64,000 nt of DNA from Arcuatula senhousia (Eukaryota; Mollusca; Bivalvia; Mytilida; Mytilidae): NCBI GenBank assembly GCA_963971305.1, contig OZ020306.1:38399512-38463511 (forward strand), in the 5' to 3' direction. The notes under the pieces are model-generated. The model made no database searches and was not told where the DNA came from. It worked only from the letters and a program-made list of their open reading frames with translations. Positions 33,583 to 45,200 of this stretch are shown piece by piece (within the stretch, counting starts at the first letter, position 1; each line of letters starts with the position of its first letter). The translations under genes and the position numbers were made by a program.

Positions 33583-34022
33583 TATACCCCTGCTTCGAAG
33601 AAGAGGGGATTTACTGTTTTACCTGTGTCTGTCCCTGGTTCTGTCCTGCTTTTTGTTTACTCATAACACATCTACTATAAGTCCTAGGTTGTTCTCATTT
33701 GGTGACATGCTTTATATGGACATGATGCCTAGTTGGATATGTTTTTAAGGTCACTTGGACATCTACTTCCTGTTAGCAGCAAACTTTAAAAAATTCTGTC
33801 ACACTTTAATTCCGTCTCGCTTTTTATTTGCTCCTAACTTGGTAACTAACTTTTACTCCTAGATTGCTGATATTTGGTATAACAAGCTTGATATGGAAAT
33901 GATGTATTGTTGGAAACATATTTGGATCCATGAAACATTTGCTTCTTCTTTGCTGTAAACTTTATATTTAGCACATTACAGTAGTAATTGTAAAAGTGGG
34001 GGTATCACTTGTGAGCATTGGC
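33583..34022 (-). mobile_element. Helentron-like element, reverse orientation
   Basis: Read on the minus strand it begins with the near-palindrome TGAGAGCCAATGCTCACA and GATACCCCCAC and ends in a hairpin, ATCCCCTCTTCTTCGAAGCAGGGGTATAA. This is the same plan as at 6367, 7650 and 47988. The interior has two loose copies of a unit with TTGTTTACTCATAACACATC / TATTTGCTCCTAACTTGGTA. No ORF of note. Confidence 0.7.
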
Positions 34023-34119
34023 TCTCAGATTTCTTGTTAATCATAATTAAAAGGCAGGATGCCAAAACATTGGAAATAAAACATGTGAGAAAGGCAAGCC
34101 AGTACTTTGGTTTTAAACA

Positions 34120-34870
34120 AGAGGCTCCCAGGAGCCTGAATCACTTACTTGACTTCAATGACTGATGAAATGAAATTTTTTTTAGGTATCTGAGGGGAAA
34201 AATTTAATTTATATAGCCGAACATTTAAGCAAACAAAAGATTTTCTTAATCTTTTAGAGGTTTAATCTGCAAGAGAAAAACCTAAAACTTGACAATTAGG
34301 GGCAATACTTTTGTAAGAAGTCATCTGCCAGCTTCGACTTGTGGTTAGTTTTAAGGAACTGAATAAACTAAGGGTTTAAGCAAGCAACAGCTTTTAAACT
34401 CATGATACCCCCTGCGTTGCTGTCGGAGTCCGCACCCACTTACAGAAAAATGGTTAAAGTCTATTCCCGCTTACTGACAAGTGCCACATCAATGATATTG
34501 GTATGATGGGTACACCTAGTGATGCTAAGCAAAATGTATGCTTTAGATGCTGGCTGTGACTTATAAATTTCTGCATGGATGACCACTTACAGAAAAATGG
34601 TTAAGTCCGTTCCCGCTTAATGACAAGTGCCACATCAATTATATTAGAATGGTAGGTGCACCTAGTGATGCTGGCTGTGACCTATATTTTCCACATGGAT
34701 GACCACTTACAGATGAATGGATAAATTCTATACCCCTTTACTGACAAGAACCACATCATCTCAAGTGGTATAGTAAGGTGCACCTAGAGATGCTTAGCAA
34801 GATGCATGCTTCAGATGCTGGCTGTGACTTCTTTTTGCATGGATTGAGAACTTAAAATTTTGAAACGTGA
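34120..34870. repeat. AGGCTCCCAGGAGCCTGAATC-headed repeat with ~147-bp tandem units
   Basis: AGAGGCTCCCAGGAGCCTGA at about 34122 matches heads at 45705 and 48712. Tandem units starting CACTTACAGAAAAATGG at 34437 and 34584, and a variant at 34704, share GACAAGTGCCACATCA and GATGCTGGCTGTGACTT. The third interval is shortened to about 120 bp. Confidence 0.75.
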
Positions 34871-35436
34871 AAGTCGATTCCCACTTAGAGACCAGAATGT
34901 GCAACAAGGTGAGCTTCCTAGTCTATAGATTACCTATGTTCTCTATCTCCTTTGGTTTCATTATACATGTATAGGGCAAAAATATAATATGACTAAAATG
35001 CTATTTTCACCTTCAATGGGTCATCTGACAATTTTGATCCAATGGAGACTTTTAGTAGAGCTTTTCATGCTGAAGATGGAGACAAATATGATCAAAATCA
35101 GATGAAAATTTAACATTCTACAGACATTTTGTCAAAACACCCATTTTAGCACTTTTTACCCCAAATACAATAACAACCTTCCTTTATAAGTGGTTACAAA
35201 CATCAAATCAAAATTGTATAACAATTGGTTCACTGCAACTAAAGTTATTGCACAGAAACCAAAGTGTCTACAATAGATGACAAAGACATTGCCATAACAT
35301 AATACCATCGCAAAAATTTGTGGTCGTATAAAAACTAGGGTCTGACCCCCCCCTGTTCTATTTTTAGCAACAGCAACCATGTTTTTTTGGGGGTCAGCAG
35401 TCACCATTTTTGCAATTTTGGTAGGGGACATCTCTT

Positions 35437-35636
35437 AGGGCTGTTCATTAATTAAATGTGTGTGGGGGGGTGTCGGGAGGCACTTTTTTCTTTAGCTCAC
35501 CACCCATCTAAAAATAATTAATTTTTTATCAGTGTTTCTGAACAAAATATTTCTCAAACACCCACCACCCACTATATATGTATTAGGAGTTCCTCCCGAC
35601 CCCCCCCCCACACGTAAAATTATGGAACAGCCCTTA
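35437..35636. mobile_element. MITE with TTAGGGCTGTTC / GAACAGCCCTTA ends
   Basis: The 200-bp element has 12-bp terminal inverted repeats and inner arms GTGTGGGGGGGTGTCGGGAGG and CCTCCCGACCCCCCCCCACAC. The same inner arms occur at 5655-5801. No ORF. Confidence 0.8.
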
Positions 35637-36154
35637 GATGATGTATGCAAAGTTAGGAGACAGGATGGTGTTTTTCACTGTAAAATTTATAGAAAATTTT
35701 TGAATTATAACAATTATTTGAGAATAATTATTGATTAGTGTGCGGGTGCAGGAAGCAAAAAAATTCAGTGGCCCTTTTCACAAAAAAACCTAAAGTATAA
35801 AATTTATAGTAAATATAGATTTCAGCCAATCAAAAAATTAAAGTTAACACTTAAGATTTTTTGTGAAATTAATCACAGGCTCTGATTTTTATACAGCCAC
35901 AAAAATATTGATATTGTATATTGTTTGGGACATTTGCTTTTCATGCAATAACTATGGTAAATACTGACAGATTGTTTTTTTGGATTGTCTTCAGATTTCC
36001 AGAGTTAACAAAAGACAGTAGTACCCTGTGACCATTTCTGGGATGTATAGATGCACTTACTAGTTGGTTTGAAGGCACCACATTAAGCAATAAATAAATA
36101 AATAACTACAATATGTTCAAAATATTTATTAATATGATGATTGGTTAGAACAAA

Positions 36155-36892
36155 CAAGAGTAAACACTAAAGTATGTCTCGCCTGCCGGCACCATCAGAA
36201 ACAATTATTCTTTCTTACTTCCACTATATTTTGAATTTACATGGATTTTCAGTTTCTGAGATCAAAAGATGTTTATCATGTTTATAGAACTTAAACATTG
36301 CAAATATATGCAATAAAAATAATCAAAGTCACTCAACCGGAAAAAAAGATGGGGCTGCAACTGGGCTAAGCTACTACTGGGGCATATGCATACCAAGTTT
36401 CATCAACCTAGGACCTATAGCTCTTGAGATATGGAGGTGCTCGCAAAACTTTTCCATTGCTATTATATGTATTTGAAAATTGTCAAAGTCACTCAACCGG
36501 AAAATCAAGGTCAAGGTCAAAAGATGGGGATGCAACTGTGCTAAGCTACTACTGGGGCATATGCATACCACGTTTCATCAACCCAGGACCTATAGTTCTT
36601 GAGATATGGAGGTGCTCACAAAACTTTTCCATTGCTATTATATGTATTGAAAATTGTCAAAGTCACTCAACCGGAAAATCAAGGTCAAGGTCAAAAGATG
36701 GGCATGCAACTGTGCTAAGCTACTATTGGGGCATATGCATACCAAGTTTCATCAACACAGGACCTATAGTTCTTGAGATATGGAGGTGCTCATAAAACTT
36801 TTCCAAAAAGTTAACGCCGCCGTCGCCGCCGCCGCCGCCGGTAAAGTAACACCTATGTCCCGCTCTGCTTCCCAGGCGAGACAAAAACTAAA
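36155..36892 (+). mobile_element. GTCTCGCCTGC element with ~177-bp repeat core (copy A)
   Basis: The head is AACAAGAGTAAACACTAAAG then TATGTCTCGCCTGCCGGCAC. About three copies of a ~177-bp unit follow (TCAAGGTCAAGGTC, GCATATGCATACCAAGTTTC, GAGATATGGAGGTGCTC), then a (GCC)n stretch and the tail TATGTCCCGCTCTGCTTCCC, AGGCGAGACA. The subterminal GTCTCGCC is inverted in the tail GGCGAGAC. The 123-codon frame inside is a translation of the repeat. Confidence 0.88.
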
Positions 36893-39800
36893 TGAAAATT
36901 GGGAATGATCCATCAAATAGTCCAATGTAGTAGAAAAATAGGATATTGTTCAATTTTATTTCATTTCTTACAAATGGCTACAAAATGAAACACAACTTTC
37001 TTAGAAAAGGAAACATGGTTGCTCAAGAGGTATAAATGACAGACAAAAAAAAATCAAACACAGTGGAAAACATCATCTTTCTTTGAAAGATAGTGAGATT
37101 CATATAATCAGATCTCAGTAAAAATCACTTATAGTACAGCTCAAGAGAGGAAAATAATTAACATTTATAGAAAAACAAAATGTACACTTTCTTTAGTTTT
37201 AAAGTAAAGAATTTTTTTACACAAGGTATTTTTATTTACACAGTATTATAATGTAGGCCCCAGTATTAAAGAAAGACAACTAGCATTGTTATGTTCCTGC
37301 TATATGTTTGGGCAGGTGACACAAACATATGACCATTCACAGAGAAGGTGCTGAAATGATTTAAACAGGAAGTTTGGATTCAACTAGTTGAAAAGTTTCC
37401 TCATCAAACTTTTTGTACTCCATACGAATACCTTAAAAGTTATAATTACCAAAATATGTTAATTTAAGAGGAGAAAAAAAAAAGAGCACATTACAAACAA
37501 GAACATTTTACTGATACATTTTTAACTGGTTCCAAAATAAAAGCCCACCAAAATATTCAAGCATTAAAAAAGTAATAAAAGAAATGCACCATTCCCATGG
37601 AATTCTTCAGAGATAATACAAGTCATCCGATTAAAACATGAGACAAAATATATACATATATCCAATATACATTTTACATATAAGGTTTGTTATTGCAATA
37701 ACTCTTAAAAAATAAATAATAGTAAGCAAAGGCTAATTGCAATTAATTATGACATTGTAAAATATCAAAGTGTATTACAACTGATTCATAATGAGCACAC
37801 AAAACTTCTTCGTAAAAAATCAAACTTAAAGCACTAAATCAATATTTTAAAACAATATTCAAAGCACTTTTTAGCATATTCATAATATTTATATCAGTAT
37901 TTATTAATCAAAATTCATCAGTCACTTTTAAATAGTTTTCACAATCAATAACAAAGTTTTGTCAAAGTGGCACAACAAACTACACGTATAATTCAATTCA
38001 AGAATAATCATTGGAAAATAATGAAGTATTAAACTATTAAAACAAAATATTACACATAAAATGTGAACAATAAAAAAAACATCATGTAACTATAAGTCAG
38101 TTTGAATTCTGATTTGAAAAAAAATGAAAAACGTCTTTTAATGGATTACTTAGTTTAAGGAACACAATTGCTTTTAAACTACAGGTTTGCAAAGTAACTT
38201 CATTATTAAGGTGTTTTTAGTTTAAATTTTGAAATTAACTCAAAATTAACAGGAAACGTACAAATACATGTAGCTCTACAATAACACTTTTATGCATCAA
38301 GAGATGTATGCAAGCCATGTCTCATCAATTATATGGAATGGTCCCAGTAAAACATGAATTCAAACAAATGACTGAAAAATATATTTATGGCCCCATCAGT
38401 TTATAACCTAAGAACATGTACGAATTAATATGCAAGGTGTATTTGAATTTAAAATATTTAGTGTCAGAACATATTTCAAAATTAAAGATCCATGAAATTT
38501 ATCCCACCAAATTCGCTTTTGTGCTCTTAACCACAAAATTGTATCGCCAAGAAAATATATAATTATACAATATACTGACTTTATGACAACAATATAAAAA
38601 AAATTCAAATACAGGAAAAAAACTTACATTTCATAATTAGACATCAATTGATTTTGATATATTGATTTCTTAGTATGTGGAGATTTAAAATAAATCATTA
38701 CATGTATAAATTATTGCATCTTATAGGTAACGGTACATAAAAATAAGTACTACATGTTTACTGTATAGGTGTTTATAATACAGATCACTTGTTCAAACAA
38801 AGTAACAGAAATAAGGTAAAAGCACCTTTTTTCTAGTTGTTCTTAACATTTCTACCGAAAAAGTACAATGTGTCAATGTCAATACTATAACTTTACCATT
38901 TTAAATTTTAATTTTTCCATAAGAAATTAAAAATTTATACCATGAAAAACTAATATGTCAAACTGCTAATTTCCAGTAATTTTTAGAGGTTGTGAAAAAA
39001 GTTTGAAATTGATTAAAAAGATGAACATGTATGTCAAAGAATAAATTGTCACCCAAGGTTATATATGTTCGTATAAATGAATAGTACATTGATAAAACAA
39101 ATACATGTAGATTCTCAAGAATATTATGCTATTGCCTGCACTTTTAATAACTATCCAAACATTTAATCTGCCTCAGATTTTCAACATAATTTATTCAAGC
39201 CGTTAAATGGTTTAGTATTAATTACAATTTCTTTTATAAAAATATCAAACATTTGTTGAGGTCCATCTATAAATCATCATATTTTATGTTAAAAAATCAT
39301 CATAATTTGATGTAAAATGGATTTGTCCCTAAAGGGAAAATATTGCTATTAAGGAAACACAATATCATGGTGTACGCTACCTCAATTTTAGGCAAGCAAA
39401 AGAAAAAGAAAAGCTACCGTATTCGGAATGTTTAAGAAAAGTGGCATCTACCAATTTTGTATGAAGCATTAATTAGCCATTATTTCTAAAATAAACATCA
39501 GTAATATAAAACAAAACAAAATTGCAGAGGCATTTGAATACTATCAAACAAAACAACCAAGTACATTAAAAACATATATTTATAAATATATTTCTTCTTA
39601 CAAATTACACTCAACATAAACCAAGCTTTTAATCTACTGTAAAGATAGAAATTTATGGGACAATATTTTCATGTTTTCTACACCCTCTCACCAAATTTTG
39701 TAGTTCACTATCCACTGACTCATGCCTGTTGTTAACTTTTAAAAACTCCAAAAATATATCATCAAAAATCTTAACTCCTTAACAGTAGTCTTTCAAATAC

Positions 39801-40034
39801 ATGTTAAGTCATCAGCTTGTAGCTTTTCATTAACAAAATCCCAAAGTATACTTAAACTTCACAATTTTCAAATTACAATTAATATTTACAAAATAAAATT
39901 ATAAAAAAAATCTCACATGGTAGCATAAGCATCATTAAACACATGAAAGATATATGTATCATAAAACAAAAGCCTTCTAAACTTAGGTGCCATCTCATAA
40001 AGCAATTACTTATCTTGCATCTTTGACAGGCACA

Positions 40035-40436
40035 TTACACCTAATTTTTAAATAGTGGTATGTTTTTCAATTGAATTTAAATGACACCAACAGGTTTGGC
40101 AATAAGGAAACCTCTGAGAAGAAAGAGGTTTAATATGAGGTCAGTGAGGTTGGTGAGTCATGAAGCACCTCTTGTTAGTACTTAATCATGAAGCATATCA
40201 ATTCAGGTTAAAATTTTAATGGATTTCACCTTATAATTACTGATCAAATAGTCAGTTAGATCCATTTAAATTTTTTACTTAATTGATATGCTTCATGTCC
40301 TAACATGGCTCATGGCTCAGTAACTTCACTGGCCTAACATTAAACCTCCTCTAAGACACCTTATTGCCAAACATATTGGCGTCATTTGTCGTAAATTAAA
40401 TTGAAAATGATACCACCTTTCAGAAAGTAGGTGTAA
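40035..40436. repeat. 400-bp foldback with ~170-bp imperfect arms
   Basis: The ends are TTACACCT and AGGTGTAA. Arms correspond throughout in inverted order, for example TTTGGCAATAAGG with CCTTATTGCCAAA, and ATGAAGCATATCAATT with AATTGATATGCTTCAT. There are scattered mismatches and a ~50-bp loop. It probably lies in or near the SORL1 3' UTR. No transposase is present. Confidence 0.85.
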
Positions 40437-40894
40437 GCCAATAGTAGCTCTGACAATATGAAATGTCACCAAGTTCTAGGTAAACATTAAAACAATGAAA
40501 GATCTTTGGTTATACATATACATGTATAAACATATACATGTATAATGGAATATTCAAGTTTCATATTACAAGTTTTATCTTCCTTTTAAAAGGTACATTT
40601 ATACTTTTCAAGAGCAAAATATGGCACATACTATAGTAATAAAAGTTCAGAAATCTTTCATTTATTGTTATATTACTCTTATTTTATCAGCTTGTTGTCA
40701 TCAATTAATTAATTCATAAAATTAGGAACACATTTTTAAGTACGGTAGCTTACACAAATTGTATGTTTTCTTAATTCTAATTTCATGATATGTATGTATT
40801 TTTTAAGACATATACCTTTTAAAAGGAGATAAATGATTTCTAAAGCAAACTGACAATACCATCAAGCATTTAATAAAAAAAAATCTGTGTAAGT

Positions 40895-41105
40895 AATAAA
40901 TGGCCGGATGTTGTTAAACAGGAAGTAGGTGAGTGACAGACCTGAAATCGAATCCAACAGTATGAGACCCCACCCTGATGCTGTATTCCAAGTATCAAGT
41001 GGCTGTGATCAGTAGTTGATTAGAAAACTGTTACCCACCGCCCGCCTGCCCAACATGCACCATTTTATAAGCCAGATTTTTTACTCTGTGAAATCCTGAC
41101 AAAAA
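40895..41105 (-). mobile_element. ~210-bp dispersed element (copy 2)
   Basis: This is the reverse-orientation copy of the 29273-29505 element: AACAGGAAGTAGGTGAGTGA, CCAAGTATCAAGTGGCTGTG and GCCAGATTTTTTACTCTGTGAAATC are shared. Confidence 0.75.
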
Positions 41106-41595
41106 TGTCTAATTTTTTTTTTCAGTTGTCAGTTGACCATAGAAATCTATATCACACTGTAATGAGAAAGGCAAAAGAAAAAGTGATGTTACATGTTCAC
41201 AACCAAAAAATATTGAAGGCAGTTTATAAATGAAAATATTCAAGGTGATCTTTCTACTTCAAGTATCTATAAATACTTCAAAATCAACCAAACCTATACA
41301 TTGGAAATCAGCAAACATCAGAGCAAAATTTCATGGAGAGTATGCCAAAATATGATAAAAAAAACTTTTGCATATAGATAAAACAGTCATCGGGTGAACT
41401 TAGAATATCAATAATTTATCACAACCCGAGCCTTTCTCAATACAGTATGCTTTAATTATATCACATTTAGAGACACAAAAGTCATATACAAACAACACAT
41501 TAACAATGATATGATCCAAGATACACAATAATGGATTTAATGTTGCCATAACAACAATATAACATGGGTTACCATAGTAACAGTCATAAACAATA

Positions 41596-42269
41596 TTAAG
41601 CAATAACAAGAGGTTCATCATCAGAGAAACCTTGAATCATTGGAGAGTCTTCATCCTCACCTGAAAAAGAGAGAAATGTTCAATCTTAGTGAGAAAGCTC
41701 CCAATACCCCATGTGTTTTGATCCTGAATCAATCACTTTTTCAGATCTACTACTCTTTCTAAATTTGTTGACTCCAAACAGTGGTACATGTGCTGTTACT
41801 ATACATTATAGACATCTGCATGTTACAAATTGTTAACACATATAAAACAAATTAGACAAGCCAATTTTTTAGGTTTAATGTCACAAGATAGTGATGACTG
41901 ACAACTTTGATAATACGAAATGTACTATCATATTCTTATGAGACAAAATAAGGACTAGTTTTGTGAAAAAGCTACAATATACCAACTTATTTCCCTTAAC
42001 TCAAATTCCTACCAACTTTTCCTCCATATCTATTACATAGTTAAACTTACCAAGTTCATTGCTTTCAAATGTTGTTGTACCTGACCTTGTGTCGTAATGA
42101 CTATTAGCAAAGGCCAGGAAACTCCTCTGGAGTCTTCTGTGTCGAACAATGAAGAAGCCCAAGACCAAGACAAGGGCTATGACGACACCAGTCACTGATA
42201 CGATTATGGCAATCATTCTTTTCCGTGAAATACTTATATCACTGCCAGACTGACCTGCTTTAGATGGTT
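41596..42269 (-). CDS. SORL1: SORL1 last two exons: membrane span and sorting tail
   Basis: Exon 42269-42051 encodes a short stalk, a hydrophobic span of about 23 residues ([20 protein letters not shown]...), RHRRLQ as stop-transfer, then [14 protein letters not shown]. Exon 41660-41596 encodes [21 protein letters not shown] and the stop (TAA). FANSHY is the retromer (VPS26) binding motif of SORL1, and the terminal acidic DD-PLVIA-type motif is the GGA-binding signal in vertebrates. Both being kept implies the same sorting route. Confidence 0.95.
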
Positions 42270-45200
42270 CTGAAAAAGAAACGTATTGTCAGAGGTAGAA
42301 TCAGACATTGTGTTAAAGTCGGGCCCTTTGTCTATCTTTTATAGTCTACAAAATATTTCTGTATTTGAAGGGATTCCTAGTAATCATTTATCTAGAAGAA
42401 CAGATAGTGGTCTCTTCTCAATTGCTCAGTATCTACAAATTATTTTTGAAATTAACAAATGGTTTCTAAATATTTTTGTGTCTTGTTATAAATATCTTGT
42501 TTCCGTAGACTTTCACAACATAATAATGTACATGAAGATATTCAAGTTTAATCAGAAACTGTTTCTCATGAAGTTGTCAAGCAGACAACATGAGTTTGGT
42601 TTACACTTCAGAAAGGTAAGATTCACACCCTAAGCATCAAGTTACAGCCGTAGAGTATAAATCCTAAATTCAAGCAGTCCCATTTTGAATAAAGCTAAGT
42701 AAAATGTGTACAACAGTATTGTCAAGTTTTGTTTGAGAACAGCTTACCACTAGTTTCAAGGAATGGGCCCTCAGCAAACTCCCCTGGGTAGCCATTGACA
42801 TCAATTATTCTGACTTTGAAGGAGTATTCCGTCTCAGGAATGGTGTTAACATTATACCATGTATGATCTGGATGGACATCATCTAACTTCTCATATTTAC
42901 TATCGTCAGTGGCAGATCTCATACGCTTCCAGTACAATTCATAGTTCTGCAATTTTAATTTAATTGGAAATGGTCACACAAGTAAGGTTAATTTATGTTA
43001 AAAAAATGGGTTTGGTAAAGATTTGTGTTTCAATTGATTATTTAAATCACAAAATATGAATATGGAATACAGTTAACCAACTTATTTAGTGAGCGATTTA
43101 TATTCGTGAATTTTGCGATGAATAGAAATTCACGAAAATAAATCTTTGTGAATTAACTTATTTTCAAAGTAATTCAATTGTTTATTCGACAAATCACGAA
43201 AATAAATAGCCGCGAAATAGCGACTTGACAATAAAACGTGAAATATTGTAGTCACGAAAATAAATTGGTTAACAGTATTAAACATTTATTAACTTTAATA
43301 ATTTTTTTCATCTCTTGTGAACCCTTCCAGATAATGTTACCAGGTGTGGATGCATTTATCAGTACATCTGAAATACCTTCTACATCAAAAACAAGTATTC
43401 TCAGAAAATAAGAGGTTTCTTTTCGTATGAGAACATCAATCACACATCCATGAATTGGAAAGTCTGGAAAAGTTTTGTTTGGAAGCCTCTGCGTCATTTT
43501 GGTTAAAACCAATATATTGATATATGCGATCCAAAGAAAAAATAATAGCTTTGAATGTAATTTTTCAAGACTTTAATTACAAGAATTAACTCAAAAGATT
43601 TTTGGAGAAGGGGTTTCAGATTTGGTCATGGTAATTTTTCCAATGTAGTGTTTCAACCAATTTTATTTTGATAAGTAAATTGTAAAATTAGAATTAATAA
43701 GACTGATTTGTTATCTTAAAATATGATTTAAGAACAACCATATTAAATTGTTTTAAATACCATACCCTAATATGATCTACTGTTCCTTTGGGAGGATTCC
43801 AATACAGCTTGATTTTACCATCTCCCTGAGAAATTTCTTTAAAAGCTTCTGGAGGTCCATATGGCACTGAAAAAATTGAATATTATCTCAATATCATTTC
43901 CTTTCAGAAAGAAATAAGTTTCTAGATATTGCTTTACTTTTAATACTGTAAACCGGGAAATTTCGCGCCGTCTTTTTTTCGCGGTCGGTTGATGGAATTC
44001 GATTTTGCGCAGTTTTAAATTCGCGGTCCTAAAGCCGATCCAATAAAAATATGTACTGTTATTTGTGTAAATGTCCGATCTCTACAAGGAATAATATTTA
44101 CGTCTATCGATCCAATTGAACAATGTTCAGTTTCTTTATGTAGTCCACTGGTAAAATTTCTAAATGTGTGAACGTTGTAATCAATACCTAGGGGGATTAA
44201 AACTATGAATTTGTAATCTGAACATTTTTCCTGATCAGTTTTCGGTTAGATTTACTAAAGGAAACATGCATAGGTTTCTTATTAAGACTCCTTCAAAAGT
44301 GTCATCTTTGCTTCCGCAAACGGACAATCCCGCGTTTGTATCTGCAAACAAGTAAGTGGAAACTGTGCTTTTGGACAATTCCCCAGTTGGAAAAGGTGGT
44401 ACAAAGCGCAAACGTGGAGGATATAATAACTATTCCCCAGAAGTGCGTGCTAAAATGGCCCGGTATGCTATTGATCACGGCGTTCAAAACACGGCAAGAA
44501 AATTTACCAGTGAACTAGGAAGTCCGATCAACGAATCCACTGTACGGAGCATCAAATCAGCATATATAAAACATGGACTTCATAAACAGTTCGAAAATAA
44601 TGCTGAACTGCCCAAAAAAGATCGCAGCAGACCGTTACTCCTGGGAAAATATGATGCAGAACTTTTGGATTATATCAAAAGTTTGAGAGACATTGGCGGT
44701 ATTGTGAACTATCAAATCGTTATTTCATCAGCTATGGGAATTTTGAAAATTAACCTGCCGCGAAAATTTCCCGTTTTACAGTAGTTTTCTTGCTTTTTAA
44801 TGATTGATATCCTCGGTGCTGGTTTTGGCTACCTTGTTCTCACCTATTGGGTTAAGTACGCCCCTTTAAACTTTTTGGTTTTCTGCATTCCAATTATTTT
44901 TAATCAAATGCTGCTTATGAGAGGTTACTCCTTGAAATATGCATATCATAGCATAATTAAATTAATTAATAGCTACAATTATATATTGGTTCCTGATCTT
45001 TTTACATTATACTGTAAACGTGGAAATTTTTGCGTGGAAGTTATTTTCGCTGAATTCTGTGACCACAAATTACCGTGAAAAGCATCCCCTAAGTGAATGG
45101 ACCATTCCTTAGGTGAAGAGTATAAATAATCTGGAGAAACGTGAATTTATTCCCCACGTGAAACGTTAATTTATCAAAACCATGAAAATATCACCCCACG

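Larger units (their letters stand above)
36893..41595. other. SORL1 3' flank or UTR; no gene seen
   Basis: This AT-rich region lies downstream of the minus-strand SORL1 stop at 41596-41598. Part may be a long 3' UTR; a minus-strand AATAAA lies at about 36955. Apart from the foldback at 40035-40436 and the repeat at 40895-41105, nothing coding is seen. Confidence 0.5.

Noticed and set aside
36424..36795. 123-codon open frame
   Set aside because: It is the translation of the 177-bp tandem unit of a mobile element; 177 is divisible by three, so the frame stays open by arithmetic.
43294..43340. Extension of the candidate FN3 exon to a later donor (AAA|GTTAAT), phase 0 to 0, placing it between both FN3-6 halves
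   Set aside because: It would insert an extra half domain into FN3-6; the earlier donor CCTG|GTAACA gives the phase used by every other second-half exon. Kept only as a possibility.
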